41,868 bases of DNA. Source: a virus. This document shows, one piece after another, positions 1-8,057 of the stretch. The position numbers were made by a program, and so were the translations under genes. Every line of letters starts with the position of its first letter. Within the stretch, counting starts at the first letter, position 1. The notes beneath the pieces were generated by a model. The model was not told the origin of the DNA, made no database searches, and saw only the letters and a program-made list of their open reading frames with translations. The DNA lies in IMG/VR virus record IMGVR_UViG_3300037264_005735, positions 1 to 41,868 of that record; one strand, given 5' to 3'.

Positions 1-559
1 CCTCCCCCTCGCCTACCACCATGCGGACCCCCGCCGTGCGCTCCTCGACCGGGAAGTTCGAGTCGGATCCCGCCCACCTGGCCGCCAGGAGCAGGACCGG
101 CCCCATCCCGTTGACCGCCCGGATGCCCCGGACGCCCGTATAGATGTTCCCCTCGATCGCGGCGGCGGCGTTGTCGATGGTCTCCTCGACGCCGCCCCCG
201 ATCCAGATCCCCACGTCGAACTCGCCCGGCGGGATGTCCCTCGGGAGGAACGGATCACGCGGGGGCCTCGGCTCCGGCGGCCTCCAGGGCGGTCTCCAAG
301 GCGGACGCGGCGGCCTCGGCCACGGGGGCGGAGCCGCGAAGAAGCGGTAGATCTGCCCGTCCACCATGAAGGCATCCTCGGGCACGGGCTGGTCGAGGAA
401 GTGGATGTAGTTCACGCTAGCCCCCCCGGCGTCCATCATCTTCTCCTCGATCGCGACGTTGTTGAAGGACGCCGCGAGGTTCGCGAGGAGCTTCGCGTAC
501 TCGTCCGCGAACGTCCCATAGATGCTCTTGTCCTCGGGCGAGAAGTACGGTCCTGACAT
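1..559 (-). CDS. Partial hypothetical virion-region protein with Pro/Arg/Trp-rich linker (3' end outside window)
   Basis: An uninterrupted frame runs from ATG at 559 to the window edge (186 codons, no stop), so the C-terminus is missing. The start is supported by an AGGAGG site a few bases upstream and by its position 9 bases after the protease gene's stop. The N-terminal 65 residues look helical and acidic (SPEDKSIYGTFADEYAKLL). Then comes a segment at about residues 75-100 made of repeated PRPP/WRPP units. After that is a globular-looking stretch with EFDVGIWIGGGVEETIDNA. I do not recognise the family. The proline-rich linker resembles those in other proteins of this cluster, which suggests a surface or tail-associated protein. 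The open frame is well supported; the function is unknown. Confidence 0.75.
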   Translation of the reverse strand, partial: MSGPYFSPEDKSIYGTFADEYAKLLANLAASFNNVAIEEKMMDAGGASVNYIHFLDQPVPEDAFMVDGQIYRFFAAPPPWPRPPRPPWRPPWRPPEPRPPRDPFLPRDIPPGEFDVGIWIGGGVEETIDNAAAAIEGNIYTGVRGIRAVNGMGPVLLLAARWAGSDSNFPVEERTAGVRMVVGEGE

Positions 560-568
560 CTGGACCTC

Positions 569-1504
569 CTACATGAAGAAGGGCGCCTTGAGCAGAGGCT
601 CCGGCCCCTCCAACTGCGACTCCTGCGTGTACCCCGCCAAGATGATCGCCTTCCTGGCCTCCGCCTGCACCGTCGCCAGGGGCGTCCCCTTGGGGGCCAT
701 CCTGATCGCGTCGATGAGGAAGCGCGAGAGCGCCCCGTTGTACCTCCCGTTGATGAGGGCGTCCGCCGCAGTCTGATTGTCCCTACAGGCCGCGATAAGG
801 GCATGGTTCATCGTCGGAACGGAAGTAGAAATCACGGGCTTTGGCTGGGGCTTCGGCTTGGGCCGCCCCCACCAGAAGAAGCTCCTCTTGCCCCCGTTCT
901 CCTTCGCCGCCCTCCAGTCCCCCCGCCTGCCGTGTCCGCGCCCGATCCTGGAGCAGACGTCCACGCCCTTCCTGGTGACCAGGCCCTCGGCCCGGAGGGC
1001 GATGTCAAGGGGCGGTGGGAGGTAGCGGTCGGCCCTGTAGTGCGGGTTCTCCTGTGGTTGCCCAAGAGAACGCGAAGCCGTGCCTGAGTGACAGCTGTCG
1101 AGAACCACCGTGATCTTGGCCCCCGCCGGGAAGGTCTTGAGCCACGCCCCGATATCGTCGTCCGTGATGACCCGCGTGTTCCAGTCGATATCGACTGGGA
1201 CGATCACTTCGTCCATGAAATCGACGAGTTCGTCGATGATTCCACGGTCTCTTACCCTCGAACCATGACCGCTGAAGGCGAAGAACACCTCGTCGCCCGG
1301 TCCCTTGATGCCCTCCTTGAGCCACGCCATTCGGTCCCGGATGCCCTGGGTGGTCGCCCGCTCGTCGCAGACGGCGCGGATGTTGTCGGCAGGGAACTTC
1401 CCGATGGATGTGAGGAGCTTGTGCCAGTCTTCGACGTCGTTGACGGCCCCTCGCAGAGGCGCACCCGAATACTTGTCGATCCCAACTAAGAGTGCGCGTT
1501 TCAC
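569..1504 (-). CDS. Metacaspase-like (peptidase C14 family) cysteine protease
   Basis: A 311-residue protein with the caspase/metacaspase signature. It opens with ALLVGIDKY and LRGAVNDVEDW. The catalytic histidine is in FSGHGSRV (His80) and the catalytic cysteine in VVLDSCHSG (Cys138). A p10-like part near residues 230-310 contains ACRDNQTAADA and GALSRFLIDAI. Between them lies a basic linker with KPKPQPKP. C14 enzymes cut after basic or acidic residues and act in processing or regulated cell death. No signal peptide is evident. The start is GTG at 1504 with GGAGG upstream; ATG is not available nearby. It sits downstream of the fibre genes, between two small genes of unknown role. It could process a virion protein, act on the host, or be a defence or counter-defence enzyme; the sequence does not decide. 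The protease assignment is strong, the role is open. Confidence 0.88.
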   Translation of the reverse strand: MKRALLVGIDKYSGAPLRGAVNDVEDWHKLLTSIGKFPADNIRAVCDERATTQGIRDRMAWLKEGIKGPGDEVFFAFSGHGSRVRDRGIIDELVDFMDEVIVPVDIDWNTRVITDDDIGAWLKTFPAGAKITVVLDSCHSGTASRSLGQPQENPHYRADRYLPPPLDIALRAEGLVTRKGVDVCSRIGRGHGRRGDWRAAKENGGKRSFFWWGRPKPKPQPKPVISTSVPTMNHALIAACRDNQTAADALINGRYNGALSRFLIDAIRMAPKGTPLATVQAEARKAIILAGYTQESQLEGPEPLLKAPFFM

Positions 1505-1527
1505 ATGACCTCCTGCATCACCCCATA

Positions 1528-1554
1528 GGAAAATGGGCGGAAACTCCTCCGCCC
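1528..1554 (-). terminator. Rho-independent terminator upstream of the protease gene
   Basis: On the minus strand a 7-bp stem GGGCGGA/TCCGCCC with a 6-base loop is followed by ATTTT. A second 7-bp hairpin (GTACGAG/CTCGTAC, 1569-1589) lies just upstream, immediately after the stop of the preceding small gene. The T tract is short, so read-through into the protease gene is likely. No promoter is visible between this terminator and the protease start. Confidence 0.6.
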
Positions 1555-1592
1555 ACTCCCAATCGGAAGTACGAGAGACGTGCTCGTACCTG

Positions 1593-1832
1593 CTACGCCA
1601 AGGGGCCGCCCCCGGGGCCGAAGTCCCCGAGGCCCGGGAACACGGCCTGGCACTGGGCGATGACCTCGCTCGCCAGGCTGATGTGGGGGTAGGCGGGGTT
1701 GATCTTCATGATGTACCCGGCCATGATCTTGTCCCTGTTGCACAGGGCCTTGTCGAAGGGCGAGCCGGGGTTCCCCAGCGGGCTGGAGATGTGCTGGAAC
1801 GAGATGTCTTCGGTGATGATGGGCGCTGGCAT
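1593..1832 (-). CDS. Hypothetical small protein (79 aa)
   Basis: Begins MPAPIITEDISFQHISSPLG at ATG 1832, preceded by a strong GAGGAGG site; the longer in-frame start at 1847 lacks such a site. The C-terminus is glycine-rich (GLGDFGPGGGPLA). The product contains DKALCNRDKIMAGYIMKINPAYPHIS, with no membrane segment or recognised motif (written here in pieces: DKALCNRDK, IMAGYIMKINPAY). It is the first gene after a candidate promoter at 1871-1900 and is followed by a terminator, so it may be expressed more strongly than the protease behind it. Family not recognised. Confidence 0.7.
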   Translation of the reverse strand: MPAPIITEDISFQHISSPLGNPGSPFDKALCNRDKIMAGYIMKINPAYPHISLASEVIAQCQAVFPGLGDFGPGGGPLA

Positions 1833-1870
1833 GTGGTTCCTCCTCAAACGACCTTATGCATCAGGCCTTT

Positions 1871-1900
1871 ATCCTACCATCGGACCCCCGATCCATTCAA
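1871..1900 (-). promoter_or_regulatory. Candidate sigma70-type promoter
   Basis: On the minus strand TTGAAT (1895-1900) is followed after 18 bases by TAGGAT (1871-1876), in the gap between the 74-aa and 79-aa genes. A start site near 1864 would give a short leader carrying the GAGGAGG ribosome site. The -10 box is imperfect, so this is a moderate call. Confidence 0.4.
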
Positions 1901-1903
1901 GAG

Positions 1904-2128
1904 TCAGATGCCCGCCAAGGAGGGGACGTGAACCACCTTCCCCCCATTCACCCGGAGCTGGTGCGCCTTCCCTACTTCCGACTCACCGAGCCGCGTCTGG
2001 AGCGTCCCGTAGACCCTCGGGTCAAACACCCTCTCGGGCGGCATACGGAAGTAGACCGCCCGCACGTATCCTGACAGGAGGTGGTAGATCACCCACACCT
2101 CCCTCTGCCCTTTCCCTGGCCTTGCCAT
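1904..2128 (-). CDS. Hypothetical small protein (74 aa)
   Basis: Starts MARPGKGQREVWVIYHLLSG at ATG 2128, ten bases after the stop of the giant adhesin gene and with a GGAGG-type site. The protein is basic, with VRAVYFRMPPERVFDPRVYG in the middle (a likely beta-rich segment) and no transmembrane helix. Family not recognised. Its position after the giant adhesin suggests co-expression, perhaps as an accessory or chaperone of tail fibres, but that is only context. Confidence 0.65.
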   Translation of the reverse strand: MARPGKGQREVWVIYHLLSGYVRAVYFRMPPERVFDPRVYGTLQTRLGESEVGKAHQLRVNGGKVVHVPSLAGI

Positions 2129-2137
2129 TCGTCCCTC

Positions 2138-5100
2138 CTACAGCGGCGGCGGGGGCGGAGGCGTGCATCTCCCGAACCGCCAGACCTGGAGATCGATCGG
2201 CCCACGGATCCTGGAGTAAGACTGCGCGTTCCCGTTCTTGACGTAAAGCCCGAAGACGTGGTTCCTGGCGGGAAGATCCACGACCCGGGAGATGACCGAC
2301 CCAGCCCCGGAGTCCCCCTCCACGGCGGGAATATCGGCCACATTTCCGTAGGCGAACCGGTCGGCCAGCGGGTAGTAGATCCCCGTGATCTCGTCCTTGA
2401 CCCAGAGCTCGGTCCACACCGCGCTATCAAGAAACCTGGCGACATCCCACCCGAAGAGGGAAACCCTGAACTCCACCCTCGAAGGTACCGTCAGCAAGAA
2501 GGCGAAGACTGCGGGCCCGTCCGTGCCGCTGACGATCTCGTAAGTCGTCGGAGGCTGGACTGCATACTCCTTCTCGCCGTGCTGCTTCGAGTTGTGGAAC
2601 AGAAGCGTCGGGCACTCCCCGACCCCGCAGGTGTCCGGCTCCTCCCCCGAAGGCCCCACGATCTTGATGGGCTTGCTCGGAGGCGACTTGCACCCGCTCT
2701 TGTCGATCCCCTTCAGGAAGTAGATGCCGGGCTCCTGCACGTTCAACTGGATGATCGAGTTGATCGCCCTGAAGCACGCGCAGGGGTTGCTGACGACCGC
2801 CCCGGGGAGGAACGTGAACGTCCCCGTCTCGAAGTCCACCCCCACGAAGTTCTGGCCGTCTACCGGCACGCCGTCCGGGTACACCTTGGTCGTCGGGATG
2901 TAGGCGTACCGCGCCACGTCCGGCTTCACGAAAACCCTGGCCCTCCTGGTCGTCTTGAACCCGTCGATCGATCCGCACCCCACGACCGCCGACGGGATGG
3001 CAGGGATGATCTGGACGTGCCCCTCGGCGGCGTAGAAGGTGTCGCAGGTTGTGGAGGGATCGTCCGGCGCGGTGGCAACCACGGCCCCGACATAGCCTGG
3101 CCCGCTCCCCTCCTTGCCCGTGCAGTTCTCGTCCACGATCTGGATGATGTCGCACGGCTCGAACAGGCAGTAGTCGCAAACCCGAACGTCGTCCTGAGCC
3201 GGTAGGGCGTTGTTCAGGAGCTTGGTCTCCTGCACCGGACTGCACAAGAGGTCCATCCAGTCCACCGGGTTGATAACCTCCCTGGCGATCTCCCCGTGGA
3301 TCTCGTACAGGAGGCTCTCCCCATCCCCGTCGCAGATGTACCCCGCCCCGTTGGTTCCAGGGGCCGGGTACTTCGTCGAGTTCCAGTATCGGAAGCCCCA
3401 CCGGAGGACCGTGTGCTTCACCAGCGGGTCGGTATAGGGGGCCAGCTTGCAGACGTCCACCAGCGCCGGACTCGCCTCCCAGTAGTAGCCCCTCGACTGG
3501 TCAGGGGCCACCATCAGGCACGCCTTCGCCAGCATGGTGAACCGCACCTGCTGGTCCGGGGGGACATTGAACTGGACCGTGACCGTCATGAGATTGGGAT
3601 CGATGGCAGTCACCACCCCGTACAGGCCCGTCACCTCCTCGTCCGGGTTGGCCGACGCCTCCTCGGCCTCGATGTCGAGTCCCGTGATCCTCCTCACGGG
3701 GTTGTCCACGAAGTCCGTGTTGAACGCCCACACCGGGAGCCCCAGGGCGAAGCCCTCGATCCCGGTCCCGCCAAGCTGGAAGACCCAGCTCGCGGTCGAG
3801 GCGGGAATCGTGGCGTCCGAGAAGAGGTACTGCTCCCGCTTGCTCAGCCCGGCGGAACCCGGACCCGCCCACACCTTCGTCCAGAGATTCGTCCCCGGCG
3901 GGGCCACCGGATCCGGCCTCCCCCAGCCCGCCCAGTACACCACCCCGTAGACGTTGGGGTTCTGGCTCCCGAACTGGCGCCAGGAGAGCGTGTCGCAGTC
4001 GAGGTCCATCAGGGTCGCCGGGGAGACGAGCGTCACCGGCGGATTCGGGACGACGACGGCCGCCCCCGTGATCGCCGCGCTACCCCCGTCAAGCTGGGCC
4101 GTCCTCAGCATGTACTCCCTGACGGCCACGTCCCCGACGTTCACTAGCACAATCGCGGCGTCGGACATGGCCCCCTGGATCAGCGTCTCCCCCGGCGGGA
4201 GGACGTCCGCCCAGTTGATCGTGATCGGGGCCTGCTTCGCCGTGAGGGTGACCCGCACGACGTAGTGGCCGAACACCGAGTTGATCGGGTCATCCGGCCT
4301 GGAGCACGAGGGCGTCTCCCTCCTGAACGTGAAGGCCGGGTCCGTGTCGTCCTCGGCGACCGTGTCCAGGTCGGGGATCGCGCAGTACTCGAACTGGATC
4401 GCCTCCGGGTACCCCGAGGGGAGCGGCTGGGCGCCCATCTCCAGGATGAACTGGTCATCCGGCAGGATCCGGTCCAGCCACCCGGGCAAGGGTTGGCCCG
4501 GAGGGTCCTCCCCCCTGTAGTGGGTGACCAGGTTGGAAATCTCCTGGGGCGGTCCGTAGCACGGGCATTCCGTGTCCCAGAAGTTGTACAGGGCCTTCTC
4601 CAGGTCCGTCCCGAGACACACCACCTCGTCGAGATAGCAGAAGTCCATCCAGATGTTCCGGCATCCCTTGAACGGGGGCGACTTGAAGGCGATGTTCCCG
4701 TACCACGCCCCCGTGTCCCTGGCGAGCGCCTCCAGCACGCCGGGGAGGGGGTTCCCGAACTCGTCATAGCCCCGGTTCCCATCGATCCCCACGATCGGGT
4801 CGTCCCTGTACTTGGCGGGGACGAGCACGATCTCAGCGGAGCGCAGCCAGTCCTCGTGCATCCCCCAGTAGGCGATGCCCTTGGTCTTGTCGCAGTTCAG
4901 GGCCACAACCGGGGTCGTGTTGGGGTCTAGCGCCTTACCCACCGAGAACTGGTTCGAGGGATTGGTGAACCCGATGAGCTGCGGCCATGTCGACCGGTTC
5001 CAGTTCCACAGGAGGGCGGGGCTATTCCAATTCCCGATATCGTTCTGGAAGAACCACGTCTTACCCACGTACCATCCGTCCTCGGCGATCAGATCGTATG

Positions 5101-8047
5101 CGACGACGTTGGCCATGTTGAAGGAGGGTCCGTCCTGCTTCTCGCAGAGCCGGAACAGCAGCGCCTTCAGAACGTCGTCAGCCGGGAAGTCGTCAATGAG
5201 ATTGAACGACGCCCACCCGTCGGCGGCGGACCTGACGCCCGATCCTCCGAATCCCTGATTCACCCCGAGGAATATGTCCGAGTACCCTCCGATCCCGTCC
5301 CCGTCGTAGAGCCGAAGTTTGATGTTCCGTATCGTCCACAGGGTCCCGGAGAAAAAGGCAGTCCCGATGGCGAAGATATGGAAGAAGGCGTTCTGGTTGG
5401 CGACGTGGGCCGTGATGTCGATCGGGGCAGGAAGGGCAACCCGCATCACACTAGTCGGTCCCTCCATGAGTTTGTTGATCTTCAGCCAACCGTTGAAGGC
5501 GGCATGGTAGGGTGTCGGAGACGGGCCGAACGGCCACGCCGGGGGCGTGTCTCCTGGCTCCGTCTCGTGATGAACGTGCCCATCGAACATCGGAGGCTGG
5601 TCGTCGCCCCCCATCGCCCCGATGGACCCCGCCCCCACGGACTGGACCGTCTCCCCGGGATGGATCGCTTTCCCATAGAAATCCATCGCCGAGAACCCAC
5701 CCACAAAAAGGGTACCTCTTACCAAGTCCACCTCGTCCCCAGAGAAGATGTCGGCTCCCGTCCCCGGCGACCCGGTCCTGGGCCAGTTGGTAATCCCCTC
5801 CTTCACAAGGCGGACGAGTCTTATGGCGTCAGACCCCACCGCACCGAGGTTCTGAGCCATGTTGCTCTTCAAGGTGCTGAACATCCTTGACCCGTCAGGC
5901 TGGAGGACTCCAGCCCCGTTGTCGAACGAGTATACCGCCGTCTTCCCGTTGTCCACCTGGATCACCAGGTGCATCTTGGCAGGTGGGCCCGGATCCGGCC
6001 TGGCCCGGTATCTCAGCCTAAACTCGCTCCAGTTCCCCCCTGTGGGCTCTGCGGGATCGAACCACCTCTCCGCCCGTACCTCCTGCCCATCGACGCCGAT
6101 GGGCATCTTGCCCCTATCCACCCCTATGTTCCGCATGTCGAAGGCAGGATCCGTCCCCACGGTCACCCCGCCTCCCACGAGGAAATAGAAGCCGGTGTCC
6201 GGATGAGTAATCTGCACCAGCCTCCAGTCCTCGAAGCAGGTGTATCCGCCAGCCCCCTCGAAGGCGAGAGGGTCTGCGTAGCTATTGAACAGGAAGGTCT
6301 TTGTCACCACCTTCCCGAGACCCGCGTCATACCGGAAATGGAACCCCTCGAAGTTGATGACGAACGGGAACACGATGGACGTCATCCCGACGAATCCGAC
6401 CTGCCAGTACACGCACCGTCGGGCGTTGAACTGCCCCTTCGACTCCAACGTGGGCTGCACGACCTTCGCGTCGTTCATGTTGATGGTGAGGATGTTGTCC
6501 CCGATGGACAGGGCGGGCGGGGCCACCGCGATCATCACCTCGCGCCCCACCTCATCGAACAGCGTGAGTATTATCTCCCTGATCACGGTCGCAGGAGGCG
6601 CAACGAGAAGATTGAACGCGATCTGAACATCGGCGTTCACATCAGTGACATCGTTGAAACCGAGATCCCAATACCCGAGAGGATCGGTACAGACCTGGCT
6701 CACCGTCCCGACCGAGAGATCACCCTCCCAAGTGAGGGCATTGAACTTCACTATGATGGGGTTGGGATTGGGTGGGTATAAGATGGACTGAAGGTTGACG
6801 AACTCGCATGTGAGCGTGGTGCCGGGGGCGACCGGCTCCGGGTCGTACCCGCACTGGATGTCAGTCAGGGTGCTCATGTCATTGATGAGCGTAGCCCCGC
6901 CGTTTGTCCTCAACTCATCCAAGGCGAAACGATCGTTGGAGTTGACTCCAGCGGTTCCGAAAATTGTCCACCACTCCGTCACGTTCAGCCAATCGAACCC
7001 GGCATCCGGGAACGTGAACGCCGCAAGAAGCACCGTGACGGTTTGCGACCCGCCAACCGCCACGAAGTTGTGGATCGCCCTCCGGCCGAACTCATCCACC
7101 ATGACGACCCGGACGTTCACCCCCGGCCTCCATGAGTACACCGTGAAGGTCACGTCCGTCGTCAGGATGATCGGCCCCGTCGGGATGTACCGGATGCTCG
7201 GGGGATAGAACGGCGAGGGGATGTCGCACACGCGGAAGTGGACCGCCCCGTTCCCGTCGATGAGCGGCGGCCCCACGTAGCACTCGTCGCAGGGCTCGGG
7301 CGTCGGGGACTCCGGCTCGTCCGCGTCGCACACCACCCTTTCCAGGACCATCTCGCTCTCGAACTCCTCCAGGAAGAAGCAGGAGTCGCCGGGGTTGTTC
7401 CCGCCGTAGGGCTCCGAGTCGACCTCGAAAGCAAGCCCTCCTACTCCCCCGGGCGTCTGGTTTGTGCAGACCCGAAGGTTGTCGATCGCCATCATGCAGG
7501 TGGCGACCTGGTAGTTGTGGGTGAACCCGAAGTAGACGTACCGGACCTTGTCCCAGTTGAAGCCGAGGTCGAGCAGGGTGAAGTCATCCAGGGGGATGTT
7601 CACCCACAGGACCGACCCGATGGACGGCGTGAAGGAGACCCACGCCCGCTGGCCCTGGTCGTCCACCAGGAAGACCTCGTAGACGCCGATCGGCTTGGCG
7701 AGGTAGAGGTTGAACCGGAGCGCGGTGTCGGAGACGTTCCCCCCGCCCGAAAGGAAATCGGTGTCCGCCGTGAGCTGGAGCCTGACGAGGAAGTGAGTCT
7801 CCAGCATCCCCAGCGTCACCCCGAGGGCCCCCCCTGTGATGATCGGGCATCCCCGGTCCATGTCCCCAAGCTGCTCCCCATAGATGAAGCACTCGATCTC
7901 GAACGGGAACGGGGCCCCTGGGTTGGTGCAATCGGAGAAGCACTCGCAGACCCGGACGGGGAACCTTCCCACCTCGACCTGGTTCACCACGCACTGCCGA
8001 TACGGGTCTATCACCAGACCCGGGAAGTCGGTGGGCCTCGTCACCAT
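2138..8047 (-). CDS. Giant multi-domain tail adhesin with repeated jelly-roll-like modules (1969 aa)
   Basis: The largest gene of the window. The N-terminal third holds at least three related beta-sandwich-like modules. Each has a core of the form V-x-V-x-x-V-D-x-x-G-x-R: VFLVDDQGQRAWV (near 7665), VVMVDEFGRRAI (near 7095) and LTLFDEVGREVMI (near 6550). The first two also carry downstream aromatic and FALDEL/AIDNLR strands. Cysteine pairs (CECFSDC, CDECYVG) separate the modules. The middle and C-terminal parts are beta-rich and Trp/Cys-rich, and the protein ends in a polyproline tail. A related module occurs in the preceding gene. The layout fits carbohydrate-binding tail spikes or fibres, so host-surface binding is inferred. 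No hydrolase catalytic site was recognised. ATG 8047 lies 10 bases after the upstream stop. Confidence 0.8.
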   Translation of the reverse strand: MVTRPTDFPGLVIDPYRQCVVNQVEVGRFPVRVCECFSDCTNPGAPFPFEIECFIYGEQLGDMDRGCPIITGGALGVTLGMLETHFLVRLQLTADTDFLSGGGNVSDTALRFNLYLAKPIGVYEVFLVDDQGQRAWVSFTPSIGSVLWVNIPLDDFTLLDLGFNWDKVRYVYFGFTHNYQVATCMMAIDNLRVCTNQTPGGVGGLAFEVDSEPYGGNNPGDSCFFLEEFESEMVLERVVCDADEPESPTPEPCDECYVGPPLIDGNGAVHFRVCDIPSPFYPPSIRYIPTGPIILTTDVTFTVYSWRPGVNVRVVMVDEFGRRAIHNFVAVGGSQTVTVLLAAFTFPDAGFDWLNVTEWWTIFGTAGVNSNDRFALDELRTNGGATLINDMSTLTDIQCGYDPEPVAPGTTLTCEFVNLQSILYPPNPNPIIVKFNALTWEGDLSVGTVSQVCTDPLGYWDLGFNDVTDVNADVQIAFNLLVAPPATVIREIILTLFDEVGREVMIAVAPPALSIGDNILTINMNDAKVVQPTLESKGQFNARRCVYWQVGFVGMTSIVFPFVINFEGFHFRYDAGLGKVVTKTFLFNSYADPLAFEGAGGYTCFEDWRLVQITHPDTGFYFLVGGGVTVGTDPAFDMRNIGVDRGKMPIGVDGQEVRAERWFDPAEPTGGNWSEFRLRYRARPDPGPPAKMHLVIQVDNGKTAVYSFDNGAGVLQPDGSRMFSTLKSNMAQNLGAVGSDAIRLVRLVKEGITNWPRTGSPGTGADIFSGDEVDLVRGTLFVGGFSAMDFYGKAIHPGETVQSVGAGSIGAMGGDDQPPMFDGHVHHETEPGDTPPAWPFGPSPTPYHAAFNGWLKINKLMEGPTSVMRVALPAPIDITAHVANQNAFFHIFAIGTAFFSGTLWTIRNIKLRLYDGDGIGGYSDIFLGVNQGFGGSGVRSAADGWASFNLIDDFPADDVLKALLFRLCEKQDGPSFNMANVVAYDLIAEDGWYVGKTWFFQNDIGNWNSPALLWNWNRSTWPQLIGFTNPSNQFSVGKALDPNTTPVVALNCDKTKGIAYWGMHEDWLRSAEIVLVPAKYRDDPIVGIDGNRGYDEFGNPLPGVLEALARDTGAWYGNIAFKSPPFKGCRNIWMDFCYLDEVVCLGTDLEKALYNFWDTECPCYGPPQEISNLVTHYRGEDPPGQPLPGWLDRILPDDQFILEMGAQPLPSGYPEAIQFEYCAIPDLDTVAEDDTDPAFTFRRETPSCSRPDDPINSVFGHYVVRVTLTAKQAPITINWADVLPPGETLIQGAMSDAAIVLVNVGDVAVREYMLRTAQLDGGSAAITGAAVVVPNPPVTLVSPATLMDLDCDTLSWRQFGSQNPNVYGVVYWAGWGRPDPVAPPGTNLWTKVWAGPGSAGLSKREQYLFSDATIPASTASWVFQLGGTGIEGFALGLPVWAFNTDFVDNPVRRITGLDIEAEEASANPDEEVTGLYGVVTAIDPNLMTVTVQFNVPPDQQVRFTMLAKACLMVAPDQSRGYYWEASPALVDVCKLAPYTDPLVKHTVLRWGFRYWNSTKYPAPGTNGAGYICDGDGESLLYEIHGEIAREVINPVDWMDLLCSPVQETKLLNNALPAQDDVRVCDYCLFEPCDIIQIVDENCTGKEGSGPGYVGAVVATAPDDPSTTCDTFYAAEGHVQIIPAIPSAVVGCGSIDGFKTTRRARVFVKPDVARYAYIPTTKVYPDGVPVDGQNFVGVDFETGTFTFLPGAVVSNPCACFRAINSIIQLNVQEPGIYFLKGIDKSGCKSPPSKPIKIVGPSGEEPDTCGVGECPTLLFHNSKQHGEKEYAVQPPTTYEIVSGTDGPAVFAFLLTVPSRVEFRVSLFGWDVARFLDSAVWTELWVKDEITGIYYPLADRFAYGNVADIPAVEGDSGAGSVISRVVDLPARNHVFGLYVKNGNAQSYSRIRGPIDLQVWRFGRCTPPPPPPL

Positions 8048-8057
8048 GACTCATCCC

